Source of the DNA: Acidobacteriota bacterium
Lineage (GTDB): Bacteria; Acidobacteriota; Terriglobia; 20CM-2-55-15
Direction: 5' to 3'
Assembly (NCBI GenBank): GCA_003223895.1
Contig: QHXD01000010.1
Span: forward strand, 1 to 9,489
DNA length: 9,489 nucleotides
Within the stretch, counting starts at the first letter, position 1. Each line of letters begins with the position of its first letter. Below are positions 1 through 6,806 of this stretch, in pieces. The position numbers were made by a program, and so were the translations under genes. The notes beneath the pieces were generated by a model that searched no databases, had not been told where the DNA came from, and saw only the letters and a program-made list of their open reading frames with translations.

Positions 1-1764
1 GTTCGGTTCGATCGACACGATTTCCGTTTGCAGAACTGATTGTTCCTCTCGAAAAACCGACAGTTCGGCGGGCACCGGCCGCCCGAAATATCGAGCAAGC
101 GAGTAACGCATCTGCAGAATGAGCTGGAGAAGACTGCATTGCTGCGGGTGGCGAGGCCGAAATTCATACGCACCGTCTTGTGCGCGGACCGAATCGAAGG
201 CGACTTCCACGCTCCTGAACTCACGAGTTCGTCCGTCGTCTCTTAACAAGTAAAAGCCCTGACCGAATCCTGCATTCTTTGCCAGGCGGAAATGCCTGTA
301 CAGCGGCACTCTGGTAATGGTCTGCACGGATCCCAGGGTCGGAGATGCAACGTGATCCATTCCATAAATAACCGTCAGGTTCTGACCCTGTGCCTTCAGG
401 CGGTCCACGTAAAAATCCTGCAAAGCCTTCGTGCTTGCGTTGAACGACTGGAACACGGGCGCAAACAGCCTGCGCTGCAATTTCACCGGGATATAAAGTT
501 CGTGCGGGAAAGGGAGCAAGCGGTCTTCGGATGAAATCGCGGCATTGGTCAGCCCTGCCGGCAACTCGTCCTCGACACTGCTGGAAACGGTTCGCAGTCT
601 CCTGAGCTTCCGAACTGGCGAGTTTGTGGCGGCGCGCCAAACGTCGTATGCTGCATACGGTCCTGCCCACGGCCAACTCAACCACAAGACGACGAACACG
701 CACGCCCAGGAGACCTTTCGTCTTTGCGATCGCAGACTCTCCAGAAACAACGCGCCGATGACGAGGAACGTGAAAATCAATGGACTCGACGCCTGCGTAA
801 TATGCCCAATGTCACTCCGGATAACACCGCTTTTCAGAGAAATCATCGAAGTCAGGATCAAAGGAAGCAGCAGGGGACCAAGTGTCGAACCGGCTCTTAG
901 AGTAAGCCAGATCCCGGTTCCAAGAGTGAACGCCCCAACGACAGCCAGACCCAGAGTGGGCCAGGCCGAGAGATCCCAGGGCGTGCCGGCTGTGAAGTTA
1001 TAACCGCGGATCATCTCGAGTTCGTATCGCTGGTAGTCGAATAGATTCGTGTATGACGAGGAGGAGAAAATGAAAAGCGCACTTGCGACAACGTTGGCGG
1101 CGATGTAAACCACGACCGTCGCCGCCGCGGAGAGAGCAAAATTGCGACGGCGTTCAGGGTTGACGGTGGCCTGTAGTCCGAATGCCAAAACTGCTGCCGC
1201 GATGCTATAGATCCCCAGTTCTGCCGTGGTCAATTGGCAAACAATCGAGATCACGCCCGCAAGTGCCGCCCAAAAGAACATTCCGGCATCCGATTCGCTG
1301 TCCAGGGCGCGATAGACAACGGCAGAAGAAACGAGGAGAACCAGCGCGCGGAAACTTGTAGGTTCGGAAAACAGATTCAAGCCGGCGCAGCAGAGGTAAA
1401 TGAATGCGCAGGCTTTCCAGCCGAGCGGTTTCAGAAGAAAGAGAACGATGGCGGCGAGCACAATCGCCGCAGTGATAAACGAGAGCAGGATCAGAGGAAG
1501 AGCATCCAGCGGCGACCACGAATCATGAAACCAGGCTCCAGCGAACGCGAACAGTTGGGGCACCGGTCCGTATGTGCCGTGGAAGTCGCGTCCACTCACG
1601 TCTCCCTGATGGAGCGCCTCAGGCAAACCCACAACCCACGAAGTATCCGTCCCGATGTCGGCATTCCGTCCGACACTTTCCGGAACCCGAACGATCGATA
1701 CGATCAGCCACAGCACGCTGAAGAAGAAAATGACGGCAGCTTTCATGGGCGAGCGATTATCCAT
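1..1764 (-). CDS. Polytopic membrane protein, GT-C glycosyltransferase-like (3' end outside window)
   Basis: Reading the minus strand from the ATG at 1764 gives 588 uninterrupted codons to the window edge, so the C-terminus is missing. The protein starts with a signal-anchor helix (about residues 8-25). A first extracytoplasmic loop follows with acidic residues and the motif RDFHGTYGPVPQL (59-71). About eight more hydrophobic helices run to residue 370, including 88-111, 138-151, 162-177, 184-199, 209-234, 270-288, 327-342 and 352-366. A charged, probably soluble tail begins near 385. The loop-1 acidic residues, the YGP motif and the later RSDIGH (316-321) resemble GT-C fold enzymes that use lipid-linked sugars, such as the PMT/GT39-like group. 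Donor and acceptor cannot be told. An in-frame ATG at 1746 or a GTG at 1767 is an alternative start; no strong ribosome-binding site decides. The gene is divergent from padR. Confidence 0.8.
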   Translation of the reverse strand, partial: MDNRSPMKAAVIFFFSVLWLIVSIVRVPESVGRNADIGTDTSWVVGLPEALHQGDVSGRDFHGTYGPVPQLFAFAGAWFHDSWSPLDALPLILLSFITAAIVLAAIVLFLLKPLGWKACAFIYLCCAGLNLFSEPTSFRALVLLVSSAVVYRALDSESDAGMFFWAALAGVISIVCQLTTAELGIYSIAAAVLAFGLQATVNPERRRNFALSAAATVVVYIAANVVASALFIFSSSSYTNLFDYQRYELEMIRGYNFTAGTPWDLSAWPTLGLAVVGAFTLGTGIWLTLRAGSTLGPLLLPLILTSMISLKSGVIRSDIGHITQASSPLIFTFLVIGALFLESLRSQRRKVSWACVFVVLWLSWPWAGPYAAYDVWRAATNSPVRKLRRLRTVSSSVEDELPAGLTNAAISSEDRLLPFPHELYIPVKLQRRLFAPVFQSFNASTKALQDFYVDRLKAQGQNLTVIYGMDHVASPTLGSVQTITRVPLYRHFRLAKNAGFGQGFYLLRDDGRTREFRSVEVAFDSVRAQDGAYEFRPRHPQQCSLLQLILQMRYSLARYFGRPVPAELSVFREEQSVLQTEIVSIEPN

Positions 1765-1790
1765 CACGAACAGCGTTCCCGCCAAAATGC

Positions 1791-1819
1791 TTGACAAGCT
1801 CGAGCGCACACTATATCGT
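1791..1819 (+). promoter_or_regulatory. Putative padR operon promoter
   Basis: A consensus -35 box TTGACA lies at 1791-1796. A 17-nt spacer leads to TATCGT at 1814-1819, which matches the -10 consensus at four of six positions. Initiation would fall near 1825, about 25 nt upstream of the padR ATG. The -10 lies inside the palindrome at 1812-1830, so a bound repressor would block it. On the opposite strand, TATAGT (1815-1810) could be the -10 of the divergent membrane-protein gene, but I see no good -35 for it. Confidence 0.45.
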
Positions 1820-1830
1820 CTGACGTTATA
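1812..1830. promoter_or_regulatory. Palindromic operator, probable PadR binding site
   Basis: TATATCGTCTGACGTTATA is a 19-bp inverted repeat around a central T. Eight of its nine pairs match (TATA, CGTC / GACG, TATA); only the fifth pair is mismatched. It overlaps the putative -10 and ends 19 nt before the padR start. PadR-family proteins are winged-helix dimers that commonly bind palindromes in their own promoters, so autorepression, possibly with control of the divergent gene, is the natural reading. Binding itself is inferred. Confidence 0.55.
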
Positions 1831-1849
1831 TCGGCCGAGGACACATTCG

Positions 1850-2236
1850 ATGATTACACGCAAACAAACCAGGGTCGCCCTGAAGCCTCCCGAGAGCTTC
1901 CTGCCGCTTACGCCCGCCGTTTTCCACATTCTGGTTGCTCTCGGTGATGGGGAAGCGCATGGATACGCCATCATGCAGGAAGTAGCCGAAAAAAGCCGGG
2001 GAGCGGTGCGGCTGGGTCCCGGAACACTGTACGGAGCGGTTAACCGGCTCCTGAAAGATGGTCTCATTGAAGAGTCCGAAGAGCGTCCTGATCCGGAGAT
2101 GGATGACACGAGGCGGCGCTATTATCGCCTCACCGACTTCGGCGGGCGAGTGCTCGCGGCCGAGACGAAGCGGATGGCGGATCTCGTAAAGGCCGCGCGA
2201 TCGACAACAGCGGTCCGCAAGATGAAGCCCGCTTGA
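1850..2236 (+). CDS. PadR-family transcriptional regulator
   Basis: This 128-residue protein has the PadR winged-helix signature. FHILVALGDGEAHGYAIMQE (residues 25-44) is helices 1-2 of the domain. LGPGTLYGAVNRLLKDGLIE (about 55-74) is the recognition helix region, followed by the RRYYRLTDFG wing (about 85-94). The C-terminal helix is short, as in the small PadR subfamily. The ATG at 1850 is chosen because GAGGA (1837-1841) precedes it with 8 nt spacing. The frame is open back to 1655, but that would run into the divergent gene and the promoter. It is the first gene of the transporter block and probably senses a ligand exported or modified by that block; the ligand is unknown. Confidence 0.92.
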   Translation: MITRKQTRVALKPPESFLPLTPAVFHILVALGDGEAHGYAIMQEVAEKSRGAVRLGPGTLYGAVNRLLKDGLIEESEERPDPEMDDTRRRYYRLTDFGGRVLAAETKRMADLVKAARSTTAVRKMKPA

Positions 2237-2356
2237 TGAGCGGCTGCGAATGCAAGCCCGACGCGAAGCGCAAGCGCGACAGCGCGCAGCCTCAAGATCG
2301 CGCGCAGCCATCAAATGGATGAGCGGCTGCGAATGCAAACGCGATAGCGCGCAGCC
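2235..2356. repeat. Duplicated small hairpin repeat between padR and the next gene
   Basis: An identical 21-nt sequence occurs at 2235-2255 and 2318-2338. The decamer GCGCGCAGCC occurs three times, at 2282-2291, 2300-2309 and 2347-2356, and the last two are followed by ATCAAA. Each copy can fold, with GGCTGCG (2242-2248; 2325-2331) pairing with CGCAGCC (2285-2291; 2350-2356). The stretch is GC-rich, rich in GCGAAGCGC-type words and unlike its coding neighbours. It fills almost the whole spacer between padR and the following gene. It may be a short dispersed intergenic repeat; only this one tandem occurrence is visible here. Confidence 0.7.
2236..2322 (+). other. Micro-reading-frame overlapping the padR stop (doubtful gene)
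   Basis: An ATG at 2236 overlaps the padR stop as TGATG and opens a 28-codon frame beginning MSGCECKPDAKRKRDSAQP. Its TGA (2320-2322) overlaps a second ATG at 2319 as ATGA. That second start reads MSGCECKRDSAQPSKEGAP and then continues in frame into the next gene. The two peptides are alike because the underlying DNA is duplicated. There is no obvious ribosome-binding site, so any translation would depend on coupling to padR. I think this is more likely a by-product of the DNA repeat than a real gene. Confidence 0.2.
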
Positions 2357-2375
2357 ATCAAAAGAAGGAGCGCCC

Positions 2376-2825
2376 ATGACGTGGTCGGAGCGGTTTTACA
2401 GCGCTTTGTTGTTTTTGTATCCAGTCGAATTCCGGGTTCGCTATGGTCCGGAGATGGTGCAGTTGTTTCGCGATTGCTGCCGCGAAGAAGAACTCTTTGC
2501 GCTGTGGCTTCGAACCCTGAAGGATCTGGCTTTATCCGTTCCGCGAGAACGCGGACGGGACCTTGTGAGTCTCAGTTCCTTTGATTCTCCGGGCCGTGGC
2601 GTGATTGACTCGCTCGTGGTCCTCTTTATTATTGGCGCGAACCTCTTGTTTGGGGGAGGCGCGGTGGCTTTCTACGTAAGCCGTGGGCTGGGGCCGGGCG
2701 CACCGTCGACCGACTTCATCCTGCTGTGGGGTATTTCCGCGGTTGGATTGGGCGGGCTGGGTGTCCTCAGATCCCTGATCCTCGCTCGATTCCGTCAGAT
2801 TCAATACCGTTTGATCAAGCTGTAG
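2376..2825 (+). CDS. Small membrane protein with a permease-prefix-like N-terminal module
   Basis: This 149-residue protein begins MTWSERFYSALLFLYPVEFR, followed by a charged helical segment with RYGPEMVQLFRDCCREEE (24-41). The pattern of an aromatic-rich helix, LYPxEFRxRYGxEM and then FRD resembles the short N-terminal extension on many acidobacterial MacB-like ABC permeases; here it stands alone without the permease. Two hydrophobic helices follow (about 77-100 and 112-131), and the C-terminus is basic. The start at 2376 has a strong AAGGAG (2365-2370) 5 nt upstream. The frame also allows a start at 2319, coupled to the preceding micro-frame, which would add 19 residues. It lies in the padR operon, 14 nt before the hydrolase-like gene, and may be an accessory to the ABC pump. 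Molecular function is unknown. Confidence 0.8.
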   Translation: MTWSERFYSALLFLYPVEFRVRYGPEMVQLFRDCCREEELFALWLRTLKDLALSVPRERGRDLVSLSSFDSPGRGVIDSLVVLFIIGANLLFGGGAVAFYVSRGLGPGAPSTDFILLWGISAVGLGGLGVLRSLILARFRQIQYRLIKL

Positions 2826-2839
2826 TCGCGGGGGTCCGT

Positions 2840-3856
2840 ATGCAGCCCGTCGGAACAGGGGAGAAGCTCGTCTTCACAGGCCTTGCCGGCATGTTATTGC
2901 TGGCTTTGATCGTTGCGGGACTGTCCTTTGAGCAGAGCAGGCGGTGGCAAGACAGGCAGCGACATCCTCAAGTCGGCCAATCCGTCGATATCGGTGGACG
3001 CACGCTCAACCTCTACTGTTCGGGAGAAGGCCGCCCAACTATAGTCTTCGATACTTTTTCACACCAGGCCGGCCTGAGCTGGCTTGCTGTACAGGCGCAG
3101 GCCGCGAAGTTTGCTCGCGCGTGCTGGTACGATCGCGCTGGCTACGGCTGGAGTGATCCGGGACCCTTGCCGCGCACATTCAAGGCTGCCGCAACGGATC
3201 TTCACGCACTTTTGAAAGCCGCGCATCTCCCACCGCCTTATGTGCTCGTGGGCTCACACGACGCGGCTTCCAACATCCGCGTCTACAACGGCCTGTATTC
3301 GAGCGAAGTGTCCGGGATTGTCCTGATCGATGGAAACGATATCGATGTCTACGCCCATCGTATCGACGCGCCGGACTTCATCAAGGGACCCGTGGAAAAA
3401 CATTTCGGTTCTCTGGCTCCTTACATGCGCGAATCCGGCTGCGTTGTGCTTCCAGCGGTACGGAGGGTTGGCGGGCTGCTTCCGAAAATCGGCCGATACC
3501 GCCCGACGCCGGCCTACGGCTTCCCGCCGGAGCGGCAGGCAGAGCTCGATTTTCTCTCCGACAGAGCCTACGGCGAAGCCTGTGACATGAAACAAAACGA
3601 GGCGGATCTGCGCGCCGCAGGCAATTTTGGCGATCGTCCGTTGATTGTCCTTGCTTCAAGACAACAGCAGACCGTATGGCTGCAGAACGCGAAGGCCGTT
3701 GAAGAGTGGAACCAGTGGTGGCTGCAGAAAGCACAGCCGCCGCTGGCGCGCCTCTCGACGAGGGGCAGGCTCGTGATTGTGGACAACCGTGTGGGGCTGG
3801 AATCCATCGTGGAAGCCGTTCGCGATGTCGTCACAAAGATCCGCACGGAACATTAG
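2840..3856 (+). CDS. Membrane-anchored alpha/beta-hydrolase-fold protein, probable pseudoenzyme
   Basis: This 338-residue protein has an N-terminal signal-anchor helix (about 9-28), so the rest probably faces outside. It then follows the alpha/beta-hydrolase plan: GGRTLNLYCSGEGRPTIVFD (51-70) is the early strand and oxyanion region, and ACWYDRAGYGWSDPG is the classic DRxGxGxSD segment. The strand PPYVLVG leads to the nucleophile elbow. Where relatives have GHSxGG, this protein has G138-S-H-D-A-A143, so the nucleophile position is His and the following glycines are Ala. Near the C-terminus relatives have STRGRxxxVxxSGH, but here TRGRLVIVDN runs into RVGLESIVEAV, with the catalytic SGH lost in what looks like a short in-frame deletion. 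The start at 2840 has a G-rich stretch 5 nt upstream and lies 14 nt after the previous gene; an earlier in-frame ATG at 2726 would overlap that gene. A binding or sensing role is more likely than hydrolysis. Confidence 0.82.
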   Translation: MQPVGTGEKLVFTGLAGMLLLALIVAGLSFEQSRRWQDRQRHPQVGQSVDIGGRTLNLYCSGEGRPTIVFDTFSHQAGLSWLAVQAQAAKFARACWYDRAGYGWSDPGPLPRTFKAAATDLHALLKAAHLPPPYVLVGSHDAASNIRVYNGLYSSEVSGIVLIDGNDIDVYAHRIDAPDFIKGPVEKHFGSLAPYMRESGCVVLPAVRRVGGLLPKIGRYRPTPAYGFPPERQAELDFLSDRAYGEACDMKQNEADLRAAGNFGDRPLIVLASRQQQTVWLQNAKAVEEWNQWWLQKAQPPLARLSTRGRLVIVDNRVGLESIVEAVRDVVTKIRTEH

Positions 3857-3871
3857 AGAACTGGAGTCCTG

Positions 3872-4645
3872 ATGACTTCACTCGAAGTTCGAAATCTGAC
3901 CAAGCGCTATCGAGGACTGGATGTCGTCAACCACGTGAACTTCACGATATCGGCCGGCGAAATCACCGGCTATCTGGGTCCCAATGGATCGGGCAAATCG
4001 ACGACCGTGAAGATGCTGACGGGCCTCGTCGAGCCGACATCGGGAGAAATTCTGTTCAACGGCAGAGATGTGCGCCGCGATCTCATTGGCTTCAAGCGCC
4101 GCCTGGGCTACGTCCCCGAGGAGGCGCATGTCTACCCGTCACTCACGGGGTTGGAATATTTGCAACTCATCGGCCGTCTGCGAGGTCTTTCGGAAAGGAT
4201 TGTCAACGAAAAGGCCAGGGATCTGCTGAACTTGTTTTCGCTCTATATCCGAAGACACTCGCCGTTGGCGTCGTACTCGAAAGGCATGAGGCAACGGGTC
4301 CTGATTTCCGGCGCGATTTTGCATGATCCCGACGTTCTCATCTTCGACGAACCGTTATCAGGCCTGGATATCTCGTCCGTTCTGCTTTTTAAACATCTCG
4401 TGGCGGAACTGGCGGAGCGGGGAAAGATCATCCTCTACATCTCGCACGTTCTCGAAGTGGTGGAGAAGATCTGCGCCAAGGTGATCATTATTTACAAGGG
4501 CAGGATCATGGCCGAGAACAGCGTTGGTGAGCTGCGCGATCTCATGCACCTTCCCTCGCTCGAGGAGATCTTCACTCAGCTTGTCGAACAGGAAAACATG
4601 GAAGAAGTTGCAAGGGACATTGCGGATGTCATTCGAAGTGTTTAG
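3872..4645 (+). CDS. ABC transporter ATP-binding protein (ABC-2 type exporter)
   Basis: This 257-residue nucleotide-binding domain carries all core motifs: Walker A GPNGSGKST (36-44), signature YSKGMRQ (135-141), Walker B DVLIFDE (154-160), D-loop SGLD (163-166) and switch H192. The Q-loop region reads LGYVPEEAHVYPSLTG (78-93), with Glu in place of the usual Gln, as in many CcmA/BcrA-like export ATPases. It would energise the membrane subunit encoded just downstream. The ATG at 3872 has TGGAG 5 nt upstream and lies 15 nt after the hydrolase-like gene, so the two are very likely cotranscribed. Its last codons and TAG stop lie inside the left arm of a large inverted repeat. The substrate cannot be read from the sequence. 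Confidence 0.95.
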   Translation: MTSLEVRNLTKRYRGLDVVNHVNFTISAGEITGYLGPNGSGKSTTVKMLTGLVEPTSGEILFNGRDVRRDLIGFKRRLGYVPEEAHVYPSLTGLEYLQLIGRLRGLSERIVNEKARDLLNLFSLYIRRHSPLASYSKGMRQRVLISGAILHDPDVLIFDEPLSGLDISSVLLFKHLVAELAERGKIILYISHVLEVVEKICAKVIIIYKGRIMAENSVGELRDLMHLPSLEEIFTQLVEQENMEEVARDIADVIRSV

Positions 4646-4755
4646 CCGCGGATTGCGCGGATGACGCGGATGGGCCGCTAAGATCGGTCGCACTTCATAG
4701 ACGCTCACGCGCGGCCCATCCGCGTTATCCGCGCAATCCGCGGCTAAACACTTTG
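4634..4755. repeat. Long inverted repeat (hairpin element A) between ATPase and permease genes
   Basis: The left arm (4634-4678) and right arm (4711-4755) are inverted copies of 45 nt separated by a 32-nt loop. All positions pair, with two G-T wobbles (4663 with 4726; 4635 with 4754). The core begins TTAGCCGCGGATT and is built from three degenerate 9-nt units: GCGGATTGC, GCGGATGAC, GCGGATGGG. The left arm contains the last codons and the stop of the ATPase gene. The right arm ends 4 nt before the AAAGG ribosome-binding site of the permease. As RNA it would be a very stable stem, able to attenuate transcription, block decay or be cut by RNase III. There is no U-tract, so it is not a typical intrinsic terminator. 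Confidence 0.93.
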
Positions 4756-4772
4756 CCGAAAGGCGGCCCTCA

Positions 4773-6446
4773 ATGGATAAACAATTCTGGACTCTCGCGG
4801 TTCATTTCTTCAGCCGGTTCTTCGACCGGGATTCGGCGTCCGAGGACGCGGACCCGCTGCAGCGAATGATTCAACTACTCGCAATGCTCAGCGTTCCCGG
4901 CCTGATGCTTTCTTTCTTCCTGTTGCCGGATCATCCATCCACTCCCTGGGCCCCGATCACCGAGCTCGACAGAACATGGATGCGAATCAGCGACCATTAC
5001 GTTTTCGTCAGCTATGCATTCGTCGTCATGGGCCTGGTCATGACATTCAAGTGGGACTCGCTGTTTCCGGACCGGCGCGATTACCTGATTTTGACGTCAC
5101 TGCCGATTTCCGTACGGCGATTGTTCGCGGCGAAGCTTGTGGCTCTGTGCGCCTTCCTGTTGCTCTTCGTGGTGGCGATCAATTTCTTCTCGATGGTCCT
5201 CATTCCTGCGGGTCACCCGCAGATGCTCGCCGGGCATGCCGCTGGAGTTTTGTGCGCGTCCGCCTTCGCGGCGCTGTTCTTTGGAGCGCTTCAAGGTGTG
5301 TTGATCAATCTGCTGCCGCCGAATGCGTTCCGGCGAATCTCTCCGTCGATTCAAATGATTTCAATCGCTCTGCTCATTACGGTTCTGCTGATCACGCCGC
5401 TGGTCAAGGAGAGTATCCGGCCGCTGGCGCAAGGCAAGAGTCCGATACTCGACTACTTTCCGTTTATGTGGTTTCTCGGAATTTATGAATCGCTGATTCC
5501 TTCTGCGAGGGTCTTACCGCAGTCGTCGATGTGGATGGGGACAGGGTTGAGGGCGACCGGCATCGTGGCGATGGTCTTCGCAGTATCGTATTTCGTCGGC
5601 TATCGGCGTCACTCGAGAAAGATTCTCGAGAGTATCGAGTCCAACGATTTCGCGCCGGGACGTCTGCAGGCGGTGGCGAAGGAAGCGCTGAATCACACCA
5701 TCCTGAGGAATCCTTCTCAGCGCGCGGCTTTCTATTTCACCGGCAAGATCTCGAGCCGAAGCGCGAAACACCGCATTTTGACGGCACTCTACACTGGCGC
5801 CGGGCTGGCTCTGGCAATGTCTTCGCTGTTCGTCATTGATCGCCGCCTTGCCTTTCCGTTCCGAATGTCGACGGTGGGTGTTCTGGAGGCTCCCGTGATC
5901 CTGTCGTTTCTTACAGTGTCCGGATTGCGCGCCACATTCAATGTGCCTTACCAGCTCGAGGCCAACTGGATTTTCCGGACCGCAGACGGCGGCGCAGGCG
6001 AGTACCTGAAAGCAATCCGGAAATGGGTTTTCCTGTGCCGTATCGTTCCCCTGTACGGTTTGGTGGCGCTTTTCGAGTTTGCGTGGTTCGACCGGCGAGC
6101 CGCCGTCTTCCATCTGATCTTCGATCTCGTCATGACGGCCTTTCTAACGGAGGCCTTTTTCTTCAGCTTCAATAAAGTCCCTTTCACCTGCGCCTATCTT
6201 CGGAACAGGCTTCACCTCGCACTGCTCGCGGTCGGATATCTTTTGGGCTTTACGACGTACGTGTCCGCCACGGGAAATCTGAAACAGTGGGTCTCAGCGG
6301 ATCCGTTGCATATGCAGCGATTCCTCGCCTTCTCCGCCATGGTCTTCGGTTTCATTTTGATCTATAGGTGGCAGTCGCGCGGACAAACGGTGAGGATTGT
6401 CTACGACGAGACCGATTCCGCCTTTCAGCAACTGAATCTCTCCTGA
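4773..6446 (+). CDS. ABC transporter permease, multi-spanning
   Basis: This 557-residue protein has about twelve hydrophobic helices, including roughly 33-52, 76-93, 115-145, 155-180, 193-212 and several between 340 and 530. The loop WDSLFPDRRDYLILTSLPIS followed by VRRLFAAKL (94-122) matches the cytoplasmic coupling segment of large ABC permeases paired with CcmA-like ATPases. Family membership is recognised from this segment and the overall layout, not from a catalytic motif. The ATG at 4773 has AAAGG about 9 nt upstream. It sits directly after the ATPase gene, from which it is separated only by hairpin element A, so the two probably form one exporter whose relative dosage the hairpin could set. 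Substrate unknown. Confidence 0.85.
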   Translation: MDKQFWTLAVHFFSRFFDRDSASEDADPLQRMIQLLAMLSVPGLMLSFFLLPDHPSTPWAPITELDRTWMRISDHYVFVSYAFVVMGLVMTFKWDSLFPDRRDYLILTSLPISVRRLFAAKLVALCAFLLLFVVAINFFSMVLIPAGHPQMLAGHAAGVLCASAFAALFFGALQGVLINLLPPNAFRRISPSIQMISIALLITVLLITPLVKESIRPLAQGKSPILDYFPFMWFLGIYESLIPSARVLPQSSMWMGTGLRATGIVAMVFAVSYFVGYRRHSRKILESIESNDFAPGRLQAVAKEALNHTILRNPSQRAAFYFTGKISSRSAKHRILTALYTGAGLALAMSSLFVIDRRLAFPFRMSTVGVLEAPVILSFLTVSGLRATFNVPYQLEANWIFRTADGGAGEYLKAIRKWVFLCRIVPLYGLVALFEFAWFDRRAAVFHLIFDLVMTAFLTEAFFFSFNKVPFTCAYLRNRLHLALLAVGYLLGFTTYVSATGNLKQWVSADPLHMQRFLAFSAMVFGFILIYRWQSRGQTVRIVYDETDSAFQQLNLS

Positions 6447-6482
6447 CGATTGTGCGCTAAGATTTTGCTGGAGGTTCAAACC

Positions 6483-6806
6483 ATGGGACTGTCGGACAAA
6501 ACGTGCGTTCCCTGCCGGGGTGGCATCCCTCCTCTCACGGCTCAGGAAATCAAACCGCTCGCGGCGCAGGTAGACAACTGGAGCGTGGTGGACAACCATC
6601 ACGTCGAGAAGGAATTCAAGTTTCCCGACTTTAAAACCGCCCTGGCTTTTGTGAACAAAGTCGGTGCCATTGCAGAAGAGCAGGGCCATCATCCTGACAT
6701 TTTTCTAGCGTGGGGCAAAGCCGGTATCAAAATCTGGACCCACAAGATCAACGGTCTCACGGAAAGCGACTTCATTCTGGCAGCGAAGATCGACAAGGTT
6801 GCGTAA
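6483..6806 (+). CDS. phhB: Pterin-4a-carbinolamine dehydratase (PCD/DCoH)
   Basis: This 107-residue protein is the normal size for the family. PCD dehydrates 4a-hydroxytetrahydrobiopterin, recycling the pterin cofactor of aromatic amino acid hydroxylases. The family motif is complete: E65/E66 with H69-H70-P71-D72, W77, then IKIWTHKINGLTESDFILA (82-100) with H87 and D96. The N-terminal TCVPCRGGIPPLT (7-19) is typical of bacterial members. The ATG at 6483 has GGAGG (6470-6474) 8 nt upstream. The frame is open back to a TTG at 6450 without support. The gene starts 36 nt after the permease stop, so it may share that transcript. No phenylalanine hydroxylase gene is in the window, so its partner is elsewhere or it acts on another pterin or molybdopterin. 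Its TAA stop lies inside hairpin element B. Confidence 0.95.
   Translation: MGLSDKTCVPCRGGIPPLTAQEIKPLAAQVDNWSVVDNHHVEKEFKFPDFKTALAFVNKVGAIAEEQGHHPDIFLAWGKAGIKIWTHKINGLTESDFILAAKIDKVA

Noticed and set aside
221..703. A 160-codon minus-strand open frame
   Set aside because: It is another frame of the same membrane-protein gene, Arg-rich with no domain, while the main frame is continuous through it.
1234..1794. A 186-codon plus-strand open frame
   Set aside because: It lies wholly opposite the membrane-protein gene, whose minus-strand translation is clearly hydrophobic and motif-bearing; the plus-strand product is polar, low-complexity shadow sequence.
1655..1849. 65-residue N-terminal extension of PadR
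   Set aside because: It crosses the promoter, the palindrome and the divergent gene's start; PadR homology begins after 1850, where a good ribosome-binding site exists.
5612..5630. Inverted repeat CTCGAGA-5 nt-TCTCGAG inside the permease gene
   Set aside because: The arms are only 7 nt, lie inside coding sequence and show no link to the other repeats; chance is the simplest explanation.
5514..6113. A 199-codon minus-strand open frame opposite the permease
   Set aside because: It is Arg/His-rich shadow sequence with no ribosome-binding site or recognisable motif; the plus-strand permease explains the region.
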